Shown: positions 33,282 through 45,204 of the stretch, piece by piece
How the letters are laid out: each line of letters opens with the position of its first letter
Numbering within the stretch: the first letter of the stretch is position 1
Notes under the pieces: generated by a model
Databases searched by the model: none
Seen by the model: only the letters and a program-made list of their open reading frames with translations
Told to the model about the DNA's origin: nothing
Translations under genes and position numbers: made by a program
Source of the DNA: Sporobolomyces roseus
Taxonomy: Eukaryota; Basidiomycota; Microbotryomycetes; Sporidiobolales; Sporidiobolaceae
Direction of reading: 5' to 3'
Length of the DNA stretch: 64,000 nt
Assembly: GCA_016617785.1 (NCBI GenBank)
Contig: JADILM010000002.1
Location: 248,001-312,000 of the forward strand

Positions 33282-33585
33282 GCGGGAACTACTCAGAAGG
33301 GGGTAAAAAGATCTCATGGGGAAGGGAGGGAGTATGGAGGATGGGCAAGGGAGTGGGAGTAAGGGAGCCTAAGAAAGATTGTTCAGGTTCGTGTGTCGTA
33401 AATATCATTATTATCTTGTAGCTATTTTCATATCGACCATTCGGAATAGACACTATGATTTCTCATACTGTTCCCTATAGCTATGTGCGAGATTGTCGAC
33501 GAGTTTTACTTTTTCTGACTTCAACGAAATTGAAATCGAACGCCCCTCTCTTCTCCTTCAACTTCTCACCTCTTACTTTCTCACT
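33282..33585. promoter_or_regulatory. Intergenic region upstream of RAD6
   Basis: Between tandem + strand genes. The RAD6 leader is pyrimidine-rich. No specific element recognised. Confidence 0.35.
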
Positions 33586-34554
33586 ATGGTCCGCTCTTGC
33601 TCTATCCAACTGACTGAGCTCATACTAACCCATTCTCTGTGTAGTCTACCGCCTCCCGTCGTCGTCTTGGTCAGTCTTCCATTAATCTACATCATTACTC
33701 ATCGTCTCGTTCCAAGACTGACGAATGTTGAGTGGATCTATAGTGAGGGATTTCAAGAGATTACAATCTGATCCACCAGGAGGCATATCAGGTGCTCCTT
33801 GTGCAGATAATATAATGGTTTGGAATGCAGTAATCTTTGGTCCAGGTAAACCTCCTCTCACTCTCTCTACAGCGTTGGATAGACCTCAATATGGAGGGAG
33901 TAGCCATGAGTGAAAGGGAACAGCTCAAGAGGGTAGAGAGAGGCGAGGATAGAGAAGGAGTTTATCGAGGGAGATAGTGGGGGTTAACTCTAGCTTCCCT
34001 CTCCAATCCAGCTCCTGAGCCGCATATCACTACAGAGCTAATATCGCGTCCCCCCCTCCCTTTCTAGCGGATACACCCTTCGAAGATGGAACTTTCCGAC
34101 TCGTCCTAAATTTCGATGAATCCTACCCGAACAAACCTCCTACCGTCAAATTCCTCTCGAAGATGTTTCACCCGAACGTGTACGCGAACGGAGAGTTGTG
34201 TTTGGATATCTTGCAGAATAGGTGGAGTCCTACTTATGATGTCGCGGCGATTTTGACGAGTATTCAAAGTTTGTTGCATGATCCAAATCCAAACTCGTGA
34301 GTCAAACGCTCATCACTATCCTACACGATGTACGGCAACTGACCAGGTTGCTCTCTGTTCACTTTCTGATTCCGTCTCGAAACCCCTCCCATCAATTCTC
34401 ACTTTTCACTCACATCTTGACCTTTCACTTCACCTCGTTCAGTCCAGCAAATGCCGAAGCCGCTCAACTTTACCGAGACAACAACAAAGAGTATGTGAAA
34501 CGAGTTCGAGCGACAGTCGAAATGAGTTGGGTAGACGACTCTGAAGGGATTTGA
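33586..34554 (+). CDS. RAD6: Ubiquitin-conjugating enzyme E2 Rad6/Ubc2
   Basis: Exons 33586-33588, 33645-33669, 33744-33845, 34068-34296 and 34443-34554 give 156 residues. Exon 1 is the ATG alone (donor GTCCGC) and exon 2 is 25 nt. The sequence is close to Rad6 throughout: [60 protein letters not shown], the catalytic-Cys loop [40 protein letters not shown]. The usual fungal acidic tail is reduced to WVDDSEGI. Rad6 works with Rad18 on PCNA, with Bre1 on histone H2B, and with Ubr1 in N-end-rule degradation. Total length is like the human RAD6 proteins (152). Confidence 0.96.
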
Positions 34555-34952
34555 GTATCAGTCCTTCTCGTCTCTTTCTCGTCGTTTCTACACCCTCCTC
34601 GATCACATCCTGCTTCTCTATGTTCAATTCACGCTTGTAACCTCTCTTCCTCTGTGTCTCGTTCGTTCATTTGTTTGTCCTTCGCTCGTTACCTTGCAAT
34701 CTCTGTACAAAACTTGTCTTCATTCTCTACATTTCGTCAAGTTACTTGCCGAATGGAGAGCGGTTCGGTCGGGTCTTCTACCTTACGCACTGACTCGTCA
34801 AGAGAGGGAAAGAAAGGGAGAACCCAATTTCGAGGGTCGTGTGAGTTTGATGCCATGCGAAAGTTGAAATTGTTCTTTCCTCCGAGAAGCCGAACGAACC
34901 TTGTTCCACATCTTTCCACTCTCCCGTCTTCAGTCAAATTCCGATTATACCA
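34555..34952. promoter_or_regulatory. Intergenic region between RAD6 and DGK1
   Basis: Tandem + strand genes. A 111-codon ORF (34654-34989) overlaps the DGK1 first exon in another frame and looks random. Nothing else seen. Confidence 0.4.
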
Positions 34953-36383
34953 ATGGATTCAACAAGATTACGGCAACGTACAAACCTGAAGACCAAGTCT
35001 TCGAACGGACAAACAACAACTTCCTCATCATCAACCTCGATGAAACGAGATCCGTCACTAGATAGAGTAGACAAAGGTCGTTGGCGTTCAGGGTAAGCTT
35101 CTCTTCCCTCCCTATACTCTTGACTCATAAGCTGACGCGTCCCTTCTTATAGGCTCGAGGTAACTTTCCCTCCTCCTTTCTTTCCCATTTCTCATCTATC
35201 CCACTCACTCTCTCCCTCTCTACAATGAATAGATCCCTCGTAAACTCCTCCATTCATCAATCTCAATTCCAGTTACGCTCCTATGGCTCGCTCATCCAGA
35301 TGTAAAGACTCTGTTGAGTGTGTTCGTAGGAATGACTGTAGTGATTGCTACGGCAGATCTATTGAGGTTTAATTCGAAAAGCTTCGAAGGGACTTATGAG
35401 AGGTATTTGGGGTTCTTCATGGTATGTACAATTCACTTTCTCGAGAGGGAAATTTAGACTGATTTGAGGAAATTCGTTGATTGTAGAGGGAGAGTGAGAG
35501 ACGTGAGTTCACTGGAACTTCTCAGTACCGATAAGGGATCGTACTGATCGAACCTCGGGATTCACAGATACCGTGAATGGTACGATTTATTATCTTGTTG
35601 GAGTTTTAATTTGTCTTTCGTTCTACCCCCGAGGTACGTCTCCCTCTTCTCTCCATTCCTTCCTCTCTTGCCCCGTTGACCAAATGAGCATGAATTTCCA
35701 GACATCGCGGTTCTATCAATCATCATGCTCTCAATCTGTGATACCTCCGCCTCCATTTTCGGTCGATTATTCGGTCGTTACACCCCAAAACTTCCTCTAT
35801 CCGGGTACGCATCGTCTCTCCCTTCTCATTCAGGTTATCTCACGCATGACTAAAACCTCAGGCGAGTCATAGGATCTTGTTCGGTCGATCTAAATCACTC
35901 GCCGGAACCCTCGCTGCAGTTCTGACGGGTACCCTAGCATCCTACGTTTTCTGGACTCGCTATTCCTCCCTTGGAGACGAACACGACCTGTCGTGGCTCC
36001 CTGGTCGAGCGCTCTCTACGTGGACGGGCAAAGTGAACGTCGCGCCTTGGGTCGAATATGGGATTGGAAGATTACCGAGTCCTGAGAGTACGTTGGGGAT
36101 CTGGAAATTGAGCGTGTTGAACGGTTGTATGGCGGGATTGGCAGAGGTACGCTTTCTGTGACACACTTCTCATGTTTTGGAAAGGAACTGATGAAGATTG
36201 GGAGGGAGAGAGTAGGGAGTCGATTTCTTTGGGTTGGACGATAATTTGAGTTTACCAGTTTTGTTTGGATTGTTTTGTTGGGCTAGTATGTACTGTGAGT
36301 GATTCCCTTTCTTCCTTTTTGTGGCTCAAGATGAAGGTAACTGACGAAAGAACGACTCGGGTCGAATGACAGTCCTTGGTTGA
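34953..36383 (+). CDS. DGK1: CTP-dependent diacylglycerol kinase Dgk1
   Basis: Nine exons: 34953-35092, 35153-35159, 35233-35421, 35487-35502, 35568-35633, 35702-35804, 35873-36146, 36216-36294 and 36373-36383. They give 294 residues. Exon 2 is a 7-nt micro-exon (G CTC GAG) and exon 4 is 16 nt. After a basic disordered N-terminus come the Dgk1/CTP-transferase features: IPRKLLHSSISIPVTLLWL, TADLLRFNS, YLGFFMRESERH, VNGTIYYLVGVLICLSFYPR, DIAVLSIIMLSICDTSASIF, GRLFGRYTPKLP, GRSKSLAGTLAAVLTGTLAS and GVDFFGLDDNLSLPVLFGL. The enzyme phosphorylates diacylglycerol to phosphatidate with CTP at the ER or nuclear envelope and counteracts Pah1. Confidence 0.88.
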
Positions 36384-36955
36384 ACAGAAACCGAAACAAC
36401 AAGGCTAGCGAGTGCTTCTCACACATTACTCGACGAAGTTTCATCCCTCAGGTTCGCATGCCCATAGTATCTTTCTCGACGTGAAACAAAAACGATACCC
36501 CTTTTCTCCGTTTTCACCCATCAAAAATTCCACACTTTCTTTCTCGACGAACGAACCCTAATCTTCCTCTTACCTCTAATAGTCAGATACCCGCACCTCC
36601 ATCCCTGCTCAACGTCACTATCTATCCTGCATGCACAATTCTTTGACTTCTCTCTATTTCTCCTCTTGTTCCGCTCGACTCCTGTTTTTACTCCCTTAAT
36701 TCCCGTCTGTCTTTGCTGCAGTTTCGCAGACTTCGCAATTCCAAGACTTGTCATGACTTATTAATCTAGTGAATGGGTTTCCGCAAGCGAGATAGCGATC
36801 AGGCTCTTTGGGACAGCTTTCGACGAAATGAGCTATCGAAAGCAATAACCCCCCTCTCTTGTTGCTGCTTCAAAGCTCGCTCGCTGCTAGACAGAATGCA
36901 GTACAGCCCGAGATTGCTGTCATGAGAATACAAAATGACTACTTTTCTTCATCTC
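36384..36955. other. Convergent 3' intergenic region
   Basis: Between the 3' ends of DGK1 (+) and ARP4 (-). It is moderately AT-rich with CT tracts. No gene, RNA or repeat recognised. Confidence 0.5.
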
Positions 36956-38825
36956 TTACTTTCCTCGACGGTGAACGACCGATTTCCCAATTTCTTGATA
37001 CTCATCTTTCCCGATCCACAGCTGCACGTTTACGAACAAAAACGATATCAGTACTCGCTCACGAGAGATGCAAAGGGAAGAGCGAGGCTTACTTGATGGA
37101 AAGTACCAAGAGAAGCAAGGATCGAACCTCCTAACCAAGAGCTATGAGTTCTTTCCGCCGAACTCGCAGGTGCGTCTACCCGAGAGGGACTTTGATCAGT
37201 CTCAAACCTCGAGAGACAGGAAAGAGAGACGTACGAATCTTAATCTTCATACCAGGAGCCAAAGTCTGCAATTCATTCTGTAAACGATCGATGAAACCTG
37301 GTAAAAGAGTCGTTCCACCCGTCACTACGATGTTGCCTAGAAGAGTTGATTGAAGGTCCGGATCGATTTGGACGAGGGAATTCGAGATTAATCGTTGGAG
37401 GGGGAGGAGGGCGGAGGGTGGGTGAGAAGCGATGGTTGATTGGGAGGGAATTGCGGGTCGGGAAGTGAACTATTTCAGGAGAAAGGTAGTTAGTGGAGAA
37501 AGATGGGAAGGAAGGAAGGGAGAGGACTTACTTCTTGGGGAAGGAAACGAGAGGGGTTGAAGAGGATCTCGGGCACTTGGAGGCGTAGGGAAGAAAATTG
37601 AGAATTGTAACCGTCAGGGAACTCGAATGGTCGACTGGGTTTCGCTTGTGCGGCGCTACAAGTGAGGAGGCAAGCATGAGTTACTCTGAAACTGGTGAAG
37701 AAGGAAGAGAAGGAGACTGACGAATCATCCCAACTTGGCGCGAGAACTTCGCAGATCGTCTCTTTCATCTCGTGCATTACTCGAAGCTCTTGTGATCGGT
37801 GGTAAGAAGGTGTTGTAGCGGAGTTAGGATCTGATTCATTCGGTAGTCGATCCTCCCTGTGCAAATCTCACCGAGATCAGCCAAGTAGCATAAGCAGCTG
37901 ATCGGTAGCAGGAACGTACCGTAGAGAAGCGTTGGAAGGTTGATCTGGAGCAGTAGTTTCTTTCGTTTTGACGAGGTACTGAGGAGTGACGGGAATATTT
38001 CGGGATTTGAGGGTGTGTAAGAGGACTTCGGAAATGAGAGTTCCGGCGACAGGTTGTTTTTGAATAGCTGTTGAGTACGATGAGATCAGAGTCGCGCAGA
38101 TCAAAGAAAATGATCGACGCAGACTAACCTTTTCGGAGAACGAATCCATCATAGATTGGGATAATCGACATCAACTCCTCTCCGATATCAATTATCAACG
38201 CTGAACCCTTTCCAGAAGCGAACCTACAATACGATCGAGTTAGTGACTGAAACAAGAGAGAAATAGAAGAGTAAGGTAATTTACGAAGACATGACTGCTT
38301 TGTCTACGGCGTAATAAGCAGGAGCTTGCCATTTCTCAAACGCGATCTCACACATCTTCTCCCTATTCTCCTTGGTATTCCAACTAGGTTCCGTCACCAA
38401 CAGAGGGTACTCTTCAAGAGATTTCAACCTCATTCTATCTGAGAATGCATGATCGATCGCTCGTTCTGCCGCATCCCAATCTGTCACGATACCATCTTGT
38501 ACGAACGATTGTATGGTACCGTTTGGTCGATAGAGCTGACTAGATACGCCGTGGATGAAGGAGGGAGGTTGGGAAGGATCGGAAGAAGGTACTGAAGAGT
38601 AGGAAGTTGGGAACACTGTTTTAGGACAATCTTCTCCTGCGTATCTGTTATCAGGCATATATAATGATATCAGCTCATCCGTTGAAGCAGCAGAGGTAGT
38701 GGGCGAGGAGAGAGTGATGGATTGTTGATGAAACAAAGAACTTACCCTGCTCTGACTGAACCACTGCCGATATCCAATACGAGTGCACCTACTTCATCTC
38801 CTCCGTATTGTACTGGTGGACTCAT
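36956..38825 (-). CDS. ARP4: Actin-related protein Arp4 (NuA4, INO80 and SWR1 subunit)
   Basis: Nine exons (minus): 38825-38746, 38644-38285, 38223-38129, 38067-37920, 37856-37722, 37655-37532, 37469-37235, 37175-37093 and 37021-36956. They give 441 residues. The start is MSPPVQYGGDEVGALVLDIG, then SGSVRAGYAGEDCPKTVFPT, the actin-like phosphate loop region. LLVTEPSWNTKENREKMCEI and ALIIDIGEELMSIIPIYDGF follow, then VVTGGTTLLPGFIDRLQNEL and the C-terminal SSWLGGSILASLGTFHQLWI. DEYQEIGKSVVHRR matches the Arp4 end rather than actin's. Arp4 binds nuclear actin and recruits remodelling and acetylation complexes. Arp4-specific insertions lie near 200-260. IES6, in the same window, is also an INO80 subunit. 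Confidence 0.92.
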
Positions 38826-39235
38826 CCTAGACGAGAGTTGAGGGGAACTGGAGGATGGGAGAGATCAAAGTTCGCGAGGAGTTGTACCTCTCTTGTCTCT
38901 CTACTGTTCACTTCAAAACATTTTGACAATCCAGAACATCCAATCGACTGCCTAAACCAGCTGCGAAGTCAAAAGATCCGGATTCGAAGATTGTTTCGTT
39001 CCTTTTCGCCCTCTCTCTTCTTTCAGCTCCAACTCCAGCTCCGCATCACCGACGACTCGTCTAGGGCTCCGCACGGGACCGGAAAGCTAGAGACCAACTC
39101 AAACACTAGATTTCGTCAAGTATCGAATAGCTCGAGAGGCTCAGTACTTCATTCTTTCTTCTTGAACTCTCAAGGCAAGCACCTATTCCTCAGTGACCTG
39201 CGATGGCTCAACACTGACACGAGGTACCTGTATAG
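38826..39235. promoter_or_regulatory. Divergent promoter region between ARP4 and the TPR gene
   Basis: Two start codons face outward across 410 bp. The ORF at 38808-39422 on the + strand overlaps the TPR gene in another frame and is not convincing. No clear core motif. Confidence 0.4.
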
Positions 39236-41647
39236 ATGCCGTCGTCAACTCGACCAGGCCAGAAGTCCATTCGAGAGCAAGGAAACGATGCGTTCAAAAG
39301 CGGAGAATGGGAGAAAGCGATCAACCTGTACACCGAGGCGTTGGATGCAGACTACATTCCTCATCGCGTCGACAAGGAGCACCTCTCTGCCTTGTACTCG
39401 AATCGAGCCGCCGCTTATGTGAAGCGTTGTAACTATTATCTCGGTCAGTTCGGATCAAAGTTCATGTTTGATCCTCAAGGCTGACCTTAAAATCCCGCTC
39501 TAGCTCAACTCGACGTCAACTGTATCTTCAGGCTCAAGCCCGAGTGGTTCCGGGGTCATGAACGACAAGGAATGATCTTTGAGGGTTTGAGGGACTTTGA
39601 ATCGGCGAAGAGGTCTTGTGAGTTGACTATGCCTGGCAGTTCGCGCATAATCGACCTTCCGCTGATGACTCTTCTGATGGGTTTAGACGGTCAAGCGGCA
39701 GAGGCGGCGAAACAAGATTCGAGGTATCGGGGTTTGGCGGATGGTCTGCTCAAACGACAAGCATCGATGGCGAGACTCGCGACGAGACCGAGCGGCAAAT
39801 CCGACTCGGACTGGCAGTATGAGACGACTCGTGCTAGGTTGCTGGCGAATGGAGAAACCCTCGATAATCGACCAGCTGCGAGAATCGCTCTCATGGCACG
39901 AGACCTCATGAATCGTGGGTGGAACAGGTTCTACGACGCAGATCTCGAGCACGATGCGGACGAAGGCTTCGCGGGACTTTGGGGGGTTATCGAAGGTTAC
40001 TTCTACAGCGGGAACGCCATTCGAAATTACACCGAACGAGCTGCTCCGATCCTTCTGTCGCTCAAACAAGTGAACCTGATGAAGATCGAGTATCCCAAGG
40101 TTCTCAAGTGGGATGTTATGGATCTTGGTGATCCGGATGAGCGAACGAGACAAGTCATTTCCCTCGCAAAAAAAGAGGGTTGGAAAGCTTTCCGGTTCGC
40201 CAACCCCTCTCCTCCTGCATGTCCAATGTCGAAGCTGACTCTTTGTGATCTTGTCTGTGTGTAGGGGCAGAGAGCGCTGGATCCTCGGTTACCTCAAGAA
40301 CGCAATGGTCACAGCCATTCGTGAGGTGAATTCATCCTCACCCGGTTCGTCGAGTTTGTCTTGTCTCGAGTGTCTCTTTCGCTGATTTTTCAGTCGATAG
40401 AACGAAGCTTGCTGTGGCTCGAAAGCGCAATGACGATGGCGGAACGATTGCAAGCAGAGTTTGCGGAACTTCGAGAGGGCGCTACTGGCGACGACCTCGA
40501 ACTACATCTCTATCGAGCGCGTACAATTGCGATGTGTAAGCTCGCTCGCCTATCTCCTACTATCTTGATGGACCAACCGACCATCTCTCGTCTACTGCAG
40601 CTGCTCGCATGTTTCGACTTGGAGGAGATGCAGAATATACTCGAAAAGTCGTCGAACCGCTACAGGCCCTATCGGAGAAGCTCTTCGATGTACGCTCAGA
40701 TTACAACAAATCGACTCGTCCCTGACTCCTGCTGATACTCTTCAATAGCACGCCGTCGCCAACTTCGCTTCGACACCTGAACACGAAGATCCTCTTCTCG
40801 ATACTGTCTATCGAGTGCGTATTGCTCTCCCTTACTCTGACTGTTCATTCATGAATCTCGTCCCTCTTCTTTGAGAACAGAAACAACCGCTAGCGCACGC
40901 ATTGTGGGCACAGGCGTGGTGTCTCCGAATTCGCGCTCATTGGCCTGAGAACCTTCGACATGAGATCCGTCCAGTCGCGTGGTGCAATGTGGAAATGTTA
41001 CAAACTGCCGCTACTCTCGGTCCGTCAACTTTTGCAAGTTCTCTCTCTCATGACTCGCTGACCGCGCATTGTGACGAATTCAGCTCGGAAGGCGGCAGAG
41101 CTTGTCTCGGTCGACGAGGAGTTCGCGCCTAGATACCTTGAGTTCGCTCTTCGTTGCGACATTCTTGCGGGAGGTCTCAGGTTGGATGAGTTGGCAGAGA
41201 AAGCGGCAGAAATTGAGCGTCGAAGAGTGTTCAACGCAAAATTCTGTGAGACCTGTCTCTTTCCTCCTCCTTTCTGGCGTGCTATGCTGAGCTGTACACC
41301 TTGTTTATTCAGGGGGCCCATCCGATGACACGCTAGCCGATCTACTGCTGAATAGGCTGTTTTCAAGACAGTCCGAACAAGTACTGAAGGGAGCTGATAC
41401 AGGGTTATTCCAAGTCAACGACGTCGTCGAGCCTTACTTCTCACCCTGGATTCGTCATTCGTGTTTGGAGGTCACATGCGCGCAACCCGCTGTTTTCTAT
41501 TGCAGAGAAGGAGAAGCAGAGAAATACGACGGACCGAAAACTTACGCAGAAGCACTGCAAGATCCGAAAGTGGTCGCATTCCTCCGTAAACATGCTCCTT
41601 CCGAGTTCCGCCCGGTCGATATGTCTCCTGCTACTTTTGAACCATAA
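39236..41647 (+). CDS. TPR-containing protein of unknown function
   Basis: Ten exons: 39236-39428, 39504-39617, 39687-40194, 40265-40325, 40394-40535, 40601-40689, 40749-40814, 40881-41019, 41084-41245 and 41313-41647. They give 602 residues. The N-terminus holds a carboxylate-clamp-like TPR array: SIREQGNDAFKSGEWEKAIN, LYTEALDAD, then a second repeat SALYSNRAAAYVK and a third, RLKPEWFRGHERQGMIFEGL. This resembles STI1, TTC1 or UNC45-type Hsp90/Hsp70 co-chaperone repeats. The ~470 residues after them are mostly helical and unrecognised, with motifs such as WNRFYDADLEHDADEGFAGL and VVEPLQALSEKLFD. An Hsp70/Hsp90-linked role is suggested only by the TPR type. Intron 2 (69 nt) is a multiple of three and stop-free, so retention would insert residues. 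Confidence 0.7.
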
Positions 41648-42174
41648 ATTATTCGAAATCGCACGCTCATTTTTTCTCTCTCTTCCGTCTTATGATCTTG
41701 CCTAGACTGTGAGAGAATAGAGGTTGATCTTTATCGGTTTCTGGTATTGAGGGCGTTGGTGGAGGAGGAAAAGCCGGCGCGGAAACGACTCGTCTCGAGT
41801 ATCGAATTTGCGTCGGAACCTCTTTGGAGCTGTTCTCGAGCTGCAATCTTCTCGACTGTTTTCAGGGGATCAGATATCGTCCATTCACAGTGATAGCGTC
41901 TGATGGATCAGGGAAAGCGATAAGTAATCTCTCAAAAGCTGCTTTCACATCTCCGACGATTTCCTCGCAACTCCGTTCCTACTTCATTCCATTACTTCTT
42001 ATCGTCGTTTCTCGTGGTTCGAGAGCACTCTCGAAAGGCCTCGACAATAGGGAGAGGGGAGAGAGGATTCTCTTCGTGAACATCTTTCTCGGCACCTCAT
42101 CCCCCTCTTCCTTCAAACTTAATCATGCTCTCTCTCCTTCCCTACACACTCTCAAGTGAAACCAAACGTCAACA
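41648..42174. promoter_or_regulatory. Intergenic region between the TPR gene and the next + strand gene
   Basis: Tandem genes. The 111-codon ORF at 41824-42159 has no domain and ends just before the next start. No repeat or RNA seen. Confidence 0.4.
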
Positions 42175-42776
42175 ATGAGCACGAACACAATGAGTGAGAC
42201 GAGAAGTGAGCGAGATCGAGGTCAGTCAATTTGCCCTTCTTTCCTCCTTTCTCACTTGCTCTGGCTGATCGAGTATCGCACTCTCATAGATCGCAAGTCA
42301 CCTTGGCGTCGACCTCTCTGCCTTGAAATTGGCATCCTACGTCACCCGTACAGAACGATTCGAAATCACTTCCGACCCAAACCTTACTCTCCTACTCCTC
42401 ATTTCCCATCCTCTGCTTCCATCAATCCGTCGTCGAGCCCCTTCGTTCCTCGACGACCAGGTCTAACTCTTCAACAAGCGCTCAGATAGGTTCCCTCGCT
42501 CCTACCTCAGCTCCTCCCTCACCCATAACTTTCCGTCGACTCTCGTTCTTCTCAATACGCTCAGATTCGACGGGAACGAGATCGACACTTCCGAAGCTCG
42601 GCCGAAGGGATTCTCAGCGAGAAGAAGAATCAGTTGAGGTAATCGAGGGAGATGGAGAGGGAGAGGGAGAGGGAGAACGGTGGTGGTATCGAGGCGGACC
42701 TGAGAGGAGACAAATGATCGTAACGGCGGAAGATGACGAGTTCGTAAGAAGGGTTCAATGGGAGAATGATTGGTGA
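42175..42776 (+). CDS. Small protein of unknown function with a conserved-looking C-terminus
   Basis: Proposed exons 42175-42220, 42290-42460 and 42511-42776 join in frame to 160 residues. The second intron is 50 nt with a weak GTCTAA donor, so this model is tentative. The middle is Ser/Pro-rich. A Gly/Glu repeat (GEGEGEGE) precedes a striking C-terminus, RWWYRGGPERRQMIVTAEDD, ending EFVRRVQWENDW. No family recognised. The last exon is the best-supported part. Confidence 0.5.
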
Positions 42777-43223
42777 CGCTTGGTGACGCTTGCGAAAAGG
42801 CTTGCAGGAGTGGATCTCGTTGTTTCAGTAAAGCTTGTTGTAACTTTGTGTTCTCTGTGATTCGTTCCGATTCGCGAGGAAGGGTGTTCAGCGCTATCTT
42901 TACGCTTCTACCTCAGCGAGACGTTCTGTCTATCCCGCTCCCGTCGCCGCTTCAACGTTTACGAATCAATTCGATCTAGCGAACTCGGATGAAGCTCAAA
43001 GAGTCAAACCTTCTTTACCGTCAAGCAAACGATCTGTCTCGATGCGTGATAGCGCAGGTCGTCAAATCTCGAATGGCACTCAAATCTCACGCTCTCGGTT
43101 GCTGTTGCGAAAAAAGCTTGAATGGTTTCGCTTGGATTCTCGCCACGATGGCGAACTTGACCCTTGCGCGCTTGCGCGATTGGGGATTGACAACGGTCTA
43201 GTATCGATTCTATGGAGTACTCA
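42777..43223. other. Convergent 3' intergenic region with a short direct repeat
   Basis: Between the small-protein gene (+) and the amidohydrolase (-). Two adjacent copies of a 10-bp unit (TTGGTGACGC) start just at the upstream stop codon (around 42770-42789). No gene seen. Confidence 0.5.
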
Positions 43224-44826
43224 CTACAATCTATAAACCTCCTTAGCGTTCCCCTCAAAGATTCGATCCAAACTTTCTCCCTCCAACCCGATCTCGACAA
43301 GACAATCGAGGTATAGCTGCATCTCGAAAGTCCACGCCGCAGCCTCATCGGCAGCTGACGAAGCTGGATCCGACGGTGAAGGAGTTTCAACCAACTTCGC
43401 TCGGAACATTGGCCAATCTAAGCGAACTCGGCACGGATCAGTCGACACGCCGTAGACCCGCCTCAGTGAGATTAGAGCGCACCTGATCCAACGAGTATTC
43501 TCGAATCACCGAAAGCTTCGATCGCAGGTTCGAGATAAGTCAAGATCCTCGAAGCGAGAGTTTCATAAGCCGTTCCCTTCCTCTTGCCCTTCGTCGAGTT
43601 TCCTGTTTGGTAATCTTCGAAAGCTGCTTTCACTGTTGGCTCGTCGGCCGAGTCCAGTAGGGCGGAAAGTTTGAGGTAGACGTTTGGGAGGAGGGCGAGC
43701 GCGAAGAGCGAGGAGATGTAGGCGGTTTGGAAAGCTGATGGAGGGATCGTACTGTCGACTGTGAGGTCAGGTTTCGCAAAGTGATCTGAACAGAGAGACC
43801 CGCGTGTCAGCTGGGAATCAACGAAGGGATCGAGATGAATTGTTGAGCTCACCGAGGATGAAGCGCGTTTGATCCCCTTCCTTCTGCAACTCCCTCACTT
43901 TCGAGATAGCTTCGATAGCATCATCGAGGATCAGAGGACCTCCAGTATCTTTGTGAGTCGTGTCGAGAGTCAAGTCGAAAGCGTAGCCTTTCTTTCCGAG
44001 ATAGTCGAGCGAATCGATGAATTTGTCGGTGAGGAAGAAACCTTTCGGCGAGTCTTGTAGGAGGTAGCGGAAAGACTTGATTGGTAAGTAGCCGAGTTTC
44101 TCAGTGTAGGCGATGAGAGAGGGTTGAGAGAGAAGTCGTGAAAGGTAGAGTTCGACAGCTTGAGAACCATGTTGCAGAGGAGCCTATGCGAATAGCAACG
44201 ATCAGTGAGCCGTTGCAAGTCATTGAGAGAGGTTGAGACGCACCCATGGGACGAGAGCAATGACTTTCGCACCAGTAGCGAGAGCAGAAGCGCAAACTCT
44301 GCGAAAGGTTTGAAAATACTGGTTTAGTCTCGATTCTGCGCTCATCTAACAGATCCGAGAGCTTACGTCTCTACTTCGTCAATAGAAGCATCCCACCCTC
44401 CTTTACTGCCATCTGAATCGTCATCGTCGTGCTTGACCCTTTCAAAAAGCGAATTAGGCCGACACGACCATCAGCTCTCCTTCCCGCTGATAGATAGTAC
44501 GAGGGAGCTCACTCTGCTTGTACGAACACGACACCCCCATAGCTAGATTGCCCACTTGCGAATCCTTTGATACCTTGTTCAGTGATCTTCTGATAACTCT
44601 CCATCTCATGAGCTCCAGACAGCTGTTTGACCCCTCCTTCTTGTGTAGGCCAGACCATTTGTCCATTCTCTAGCTGCTGCGAGGTCCACAAGTGGATGTG
44701 AGAGTCGATGAGTGCTTGAGGGTAATTTCGTCGAGAGGAACTCGCTGCGGGTGGAGACTGGAAAGCGCGTAGATCTAGCTTGGGTGGTCGACGTTGACTC
44801 TGCTTGAGAGGTGATACAGAAGTCAT
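43224..44826 (-). CDS. Metal-dependent amidohydrolase, Amidohydro_2 (TIM-barrel) family
   Basis: Exons (minus) 44826-44513, 44438-44367, 44298-44244, 44183-43853, 43785-43483 and 43417-43224 give 422 residues. The first beta-strand carries the metal-binding HxH (ALIDSHIHLW). Later barrel motifs: VCASALATGAKVIALVPWAP, GYAFDLTLDTT, RFILDHFAKPDL (the conserved DH), NVYLKLSALLD, and near the C-terminus ILVGSDWPMF (the GSDWP Asp). These match the PF04909 family of lactonases, decarboxylases and related hydrolases. Fungal members include L-rhamnono- and L-fucono-lactonase-like enzymes. The substrate cannot be told here. A ~30-residue basic extension precedes the barrel. Confidence 0.82.
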
Positions 44827-45204
44827 AATGATCGAGTCTGAACCGGAAGTGAGAGGTAGGAGAACAAAAGGAGATTTCGCTCGTTTCGCTCATTTGGTCA
44901 TGATCCTGCACGGATTCGCGCGACCACCGATATATCTGAGGCATCGACGACGAAAGCGACGGAGAAGGTTGCACGCAGTCTCGGAAAAGACAGTCGATGG
45001 CATGTGCTCAAAGCCTCAATCTCGCACAAAACCTCACTCTCGCGAAGAACGAGGTATTCTCCTCCGAGTCGATGACGATGACCAGGCCAGAAGGCTCTCT
45101 CACGCTGAACAAGAGACCGTGGTAGAGATTTTTTGTTGTTTGTCCCATTCCAAAACACTCAACATTTGACCTCGAAACACAAACACAAGAGGAAAAAGAA
45201 GAAC
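44827..45204. promoter_or_regulatory. Intergenic region upstream of the amidohydrolase
   Basis: Tandem - strand genes. The region holds the RPS1 3' UTR and the amidohydrolase promoter. ORFs on both strands lack domains. Confidence 0.4.

Noticed and set aside
37093..37175. A GGTTCGATCC sequence on the minus strand looks like a tRNA B box.
   Set aside because: It lies inside ARP4 exon 8 encoding the conserved SSWLGGSILAS. No A box, acceptor stem or terminator is arranged around it.
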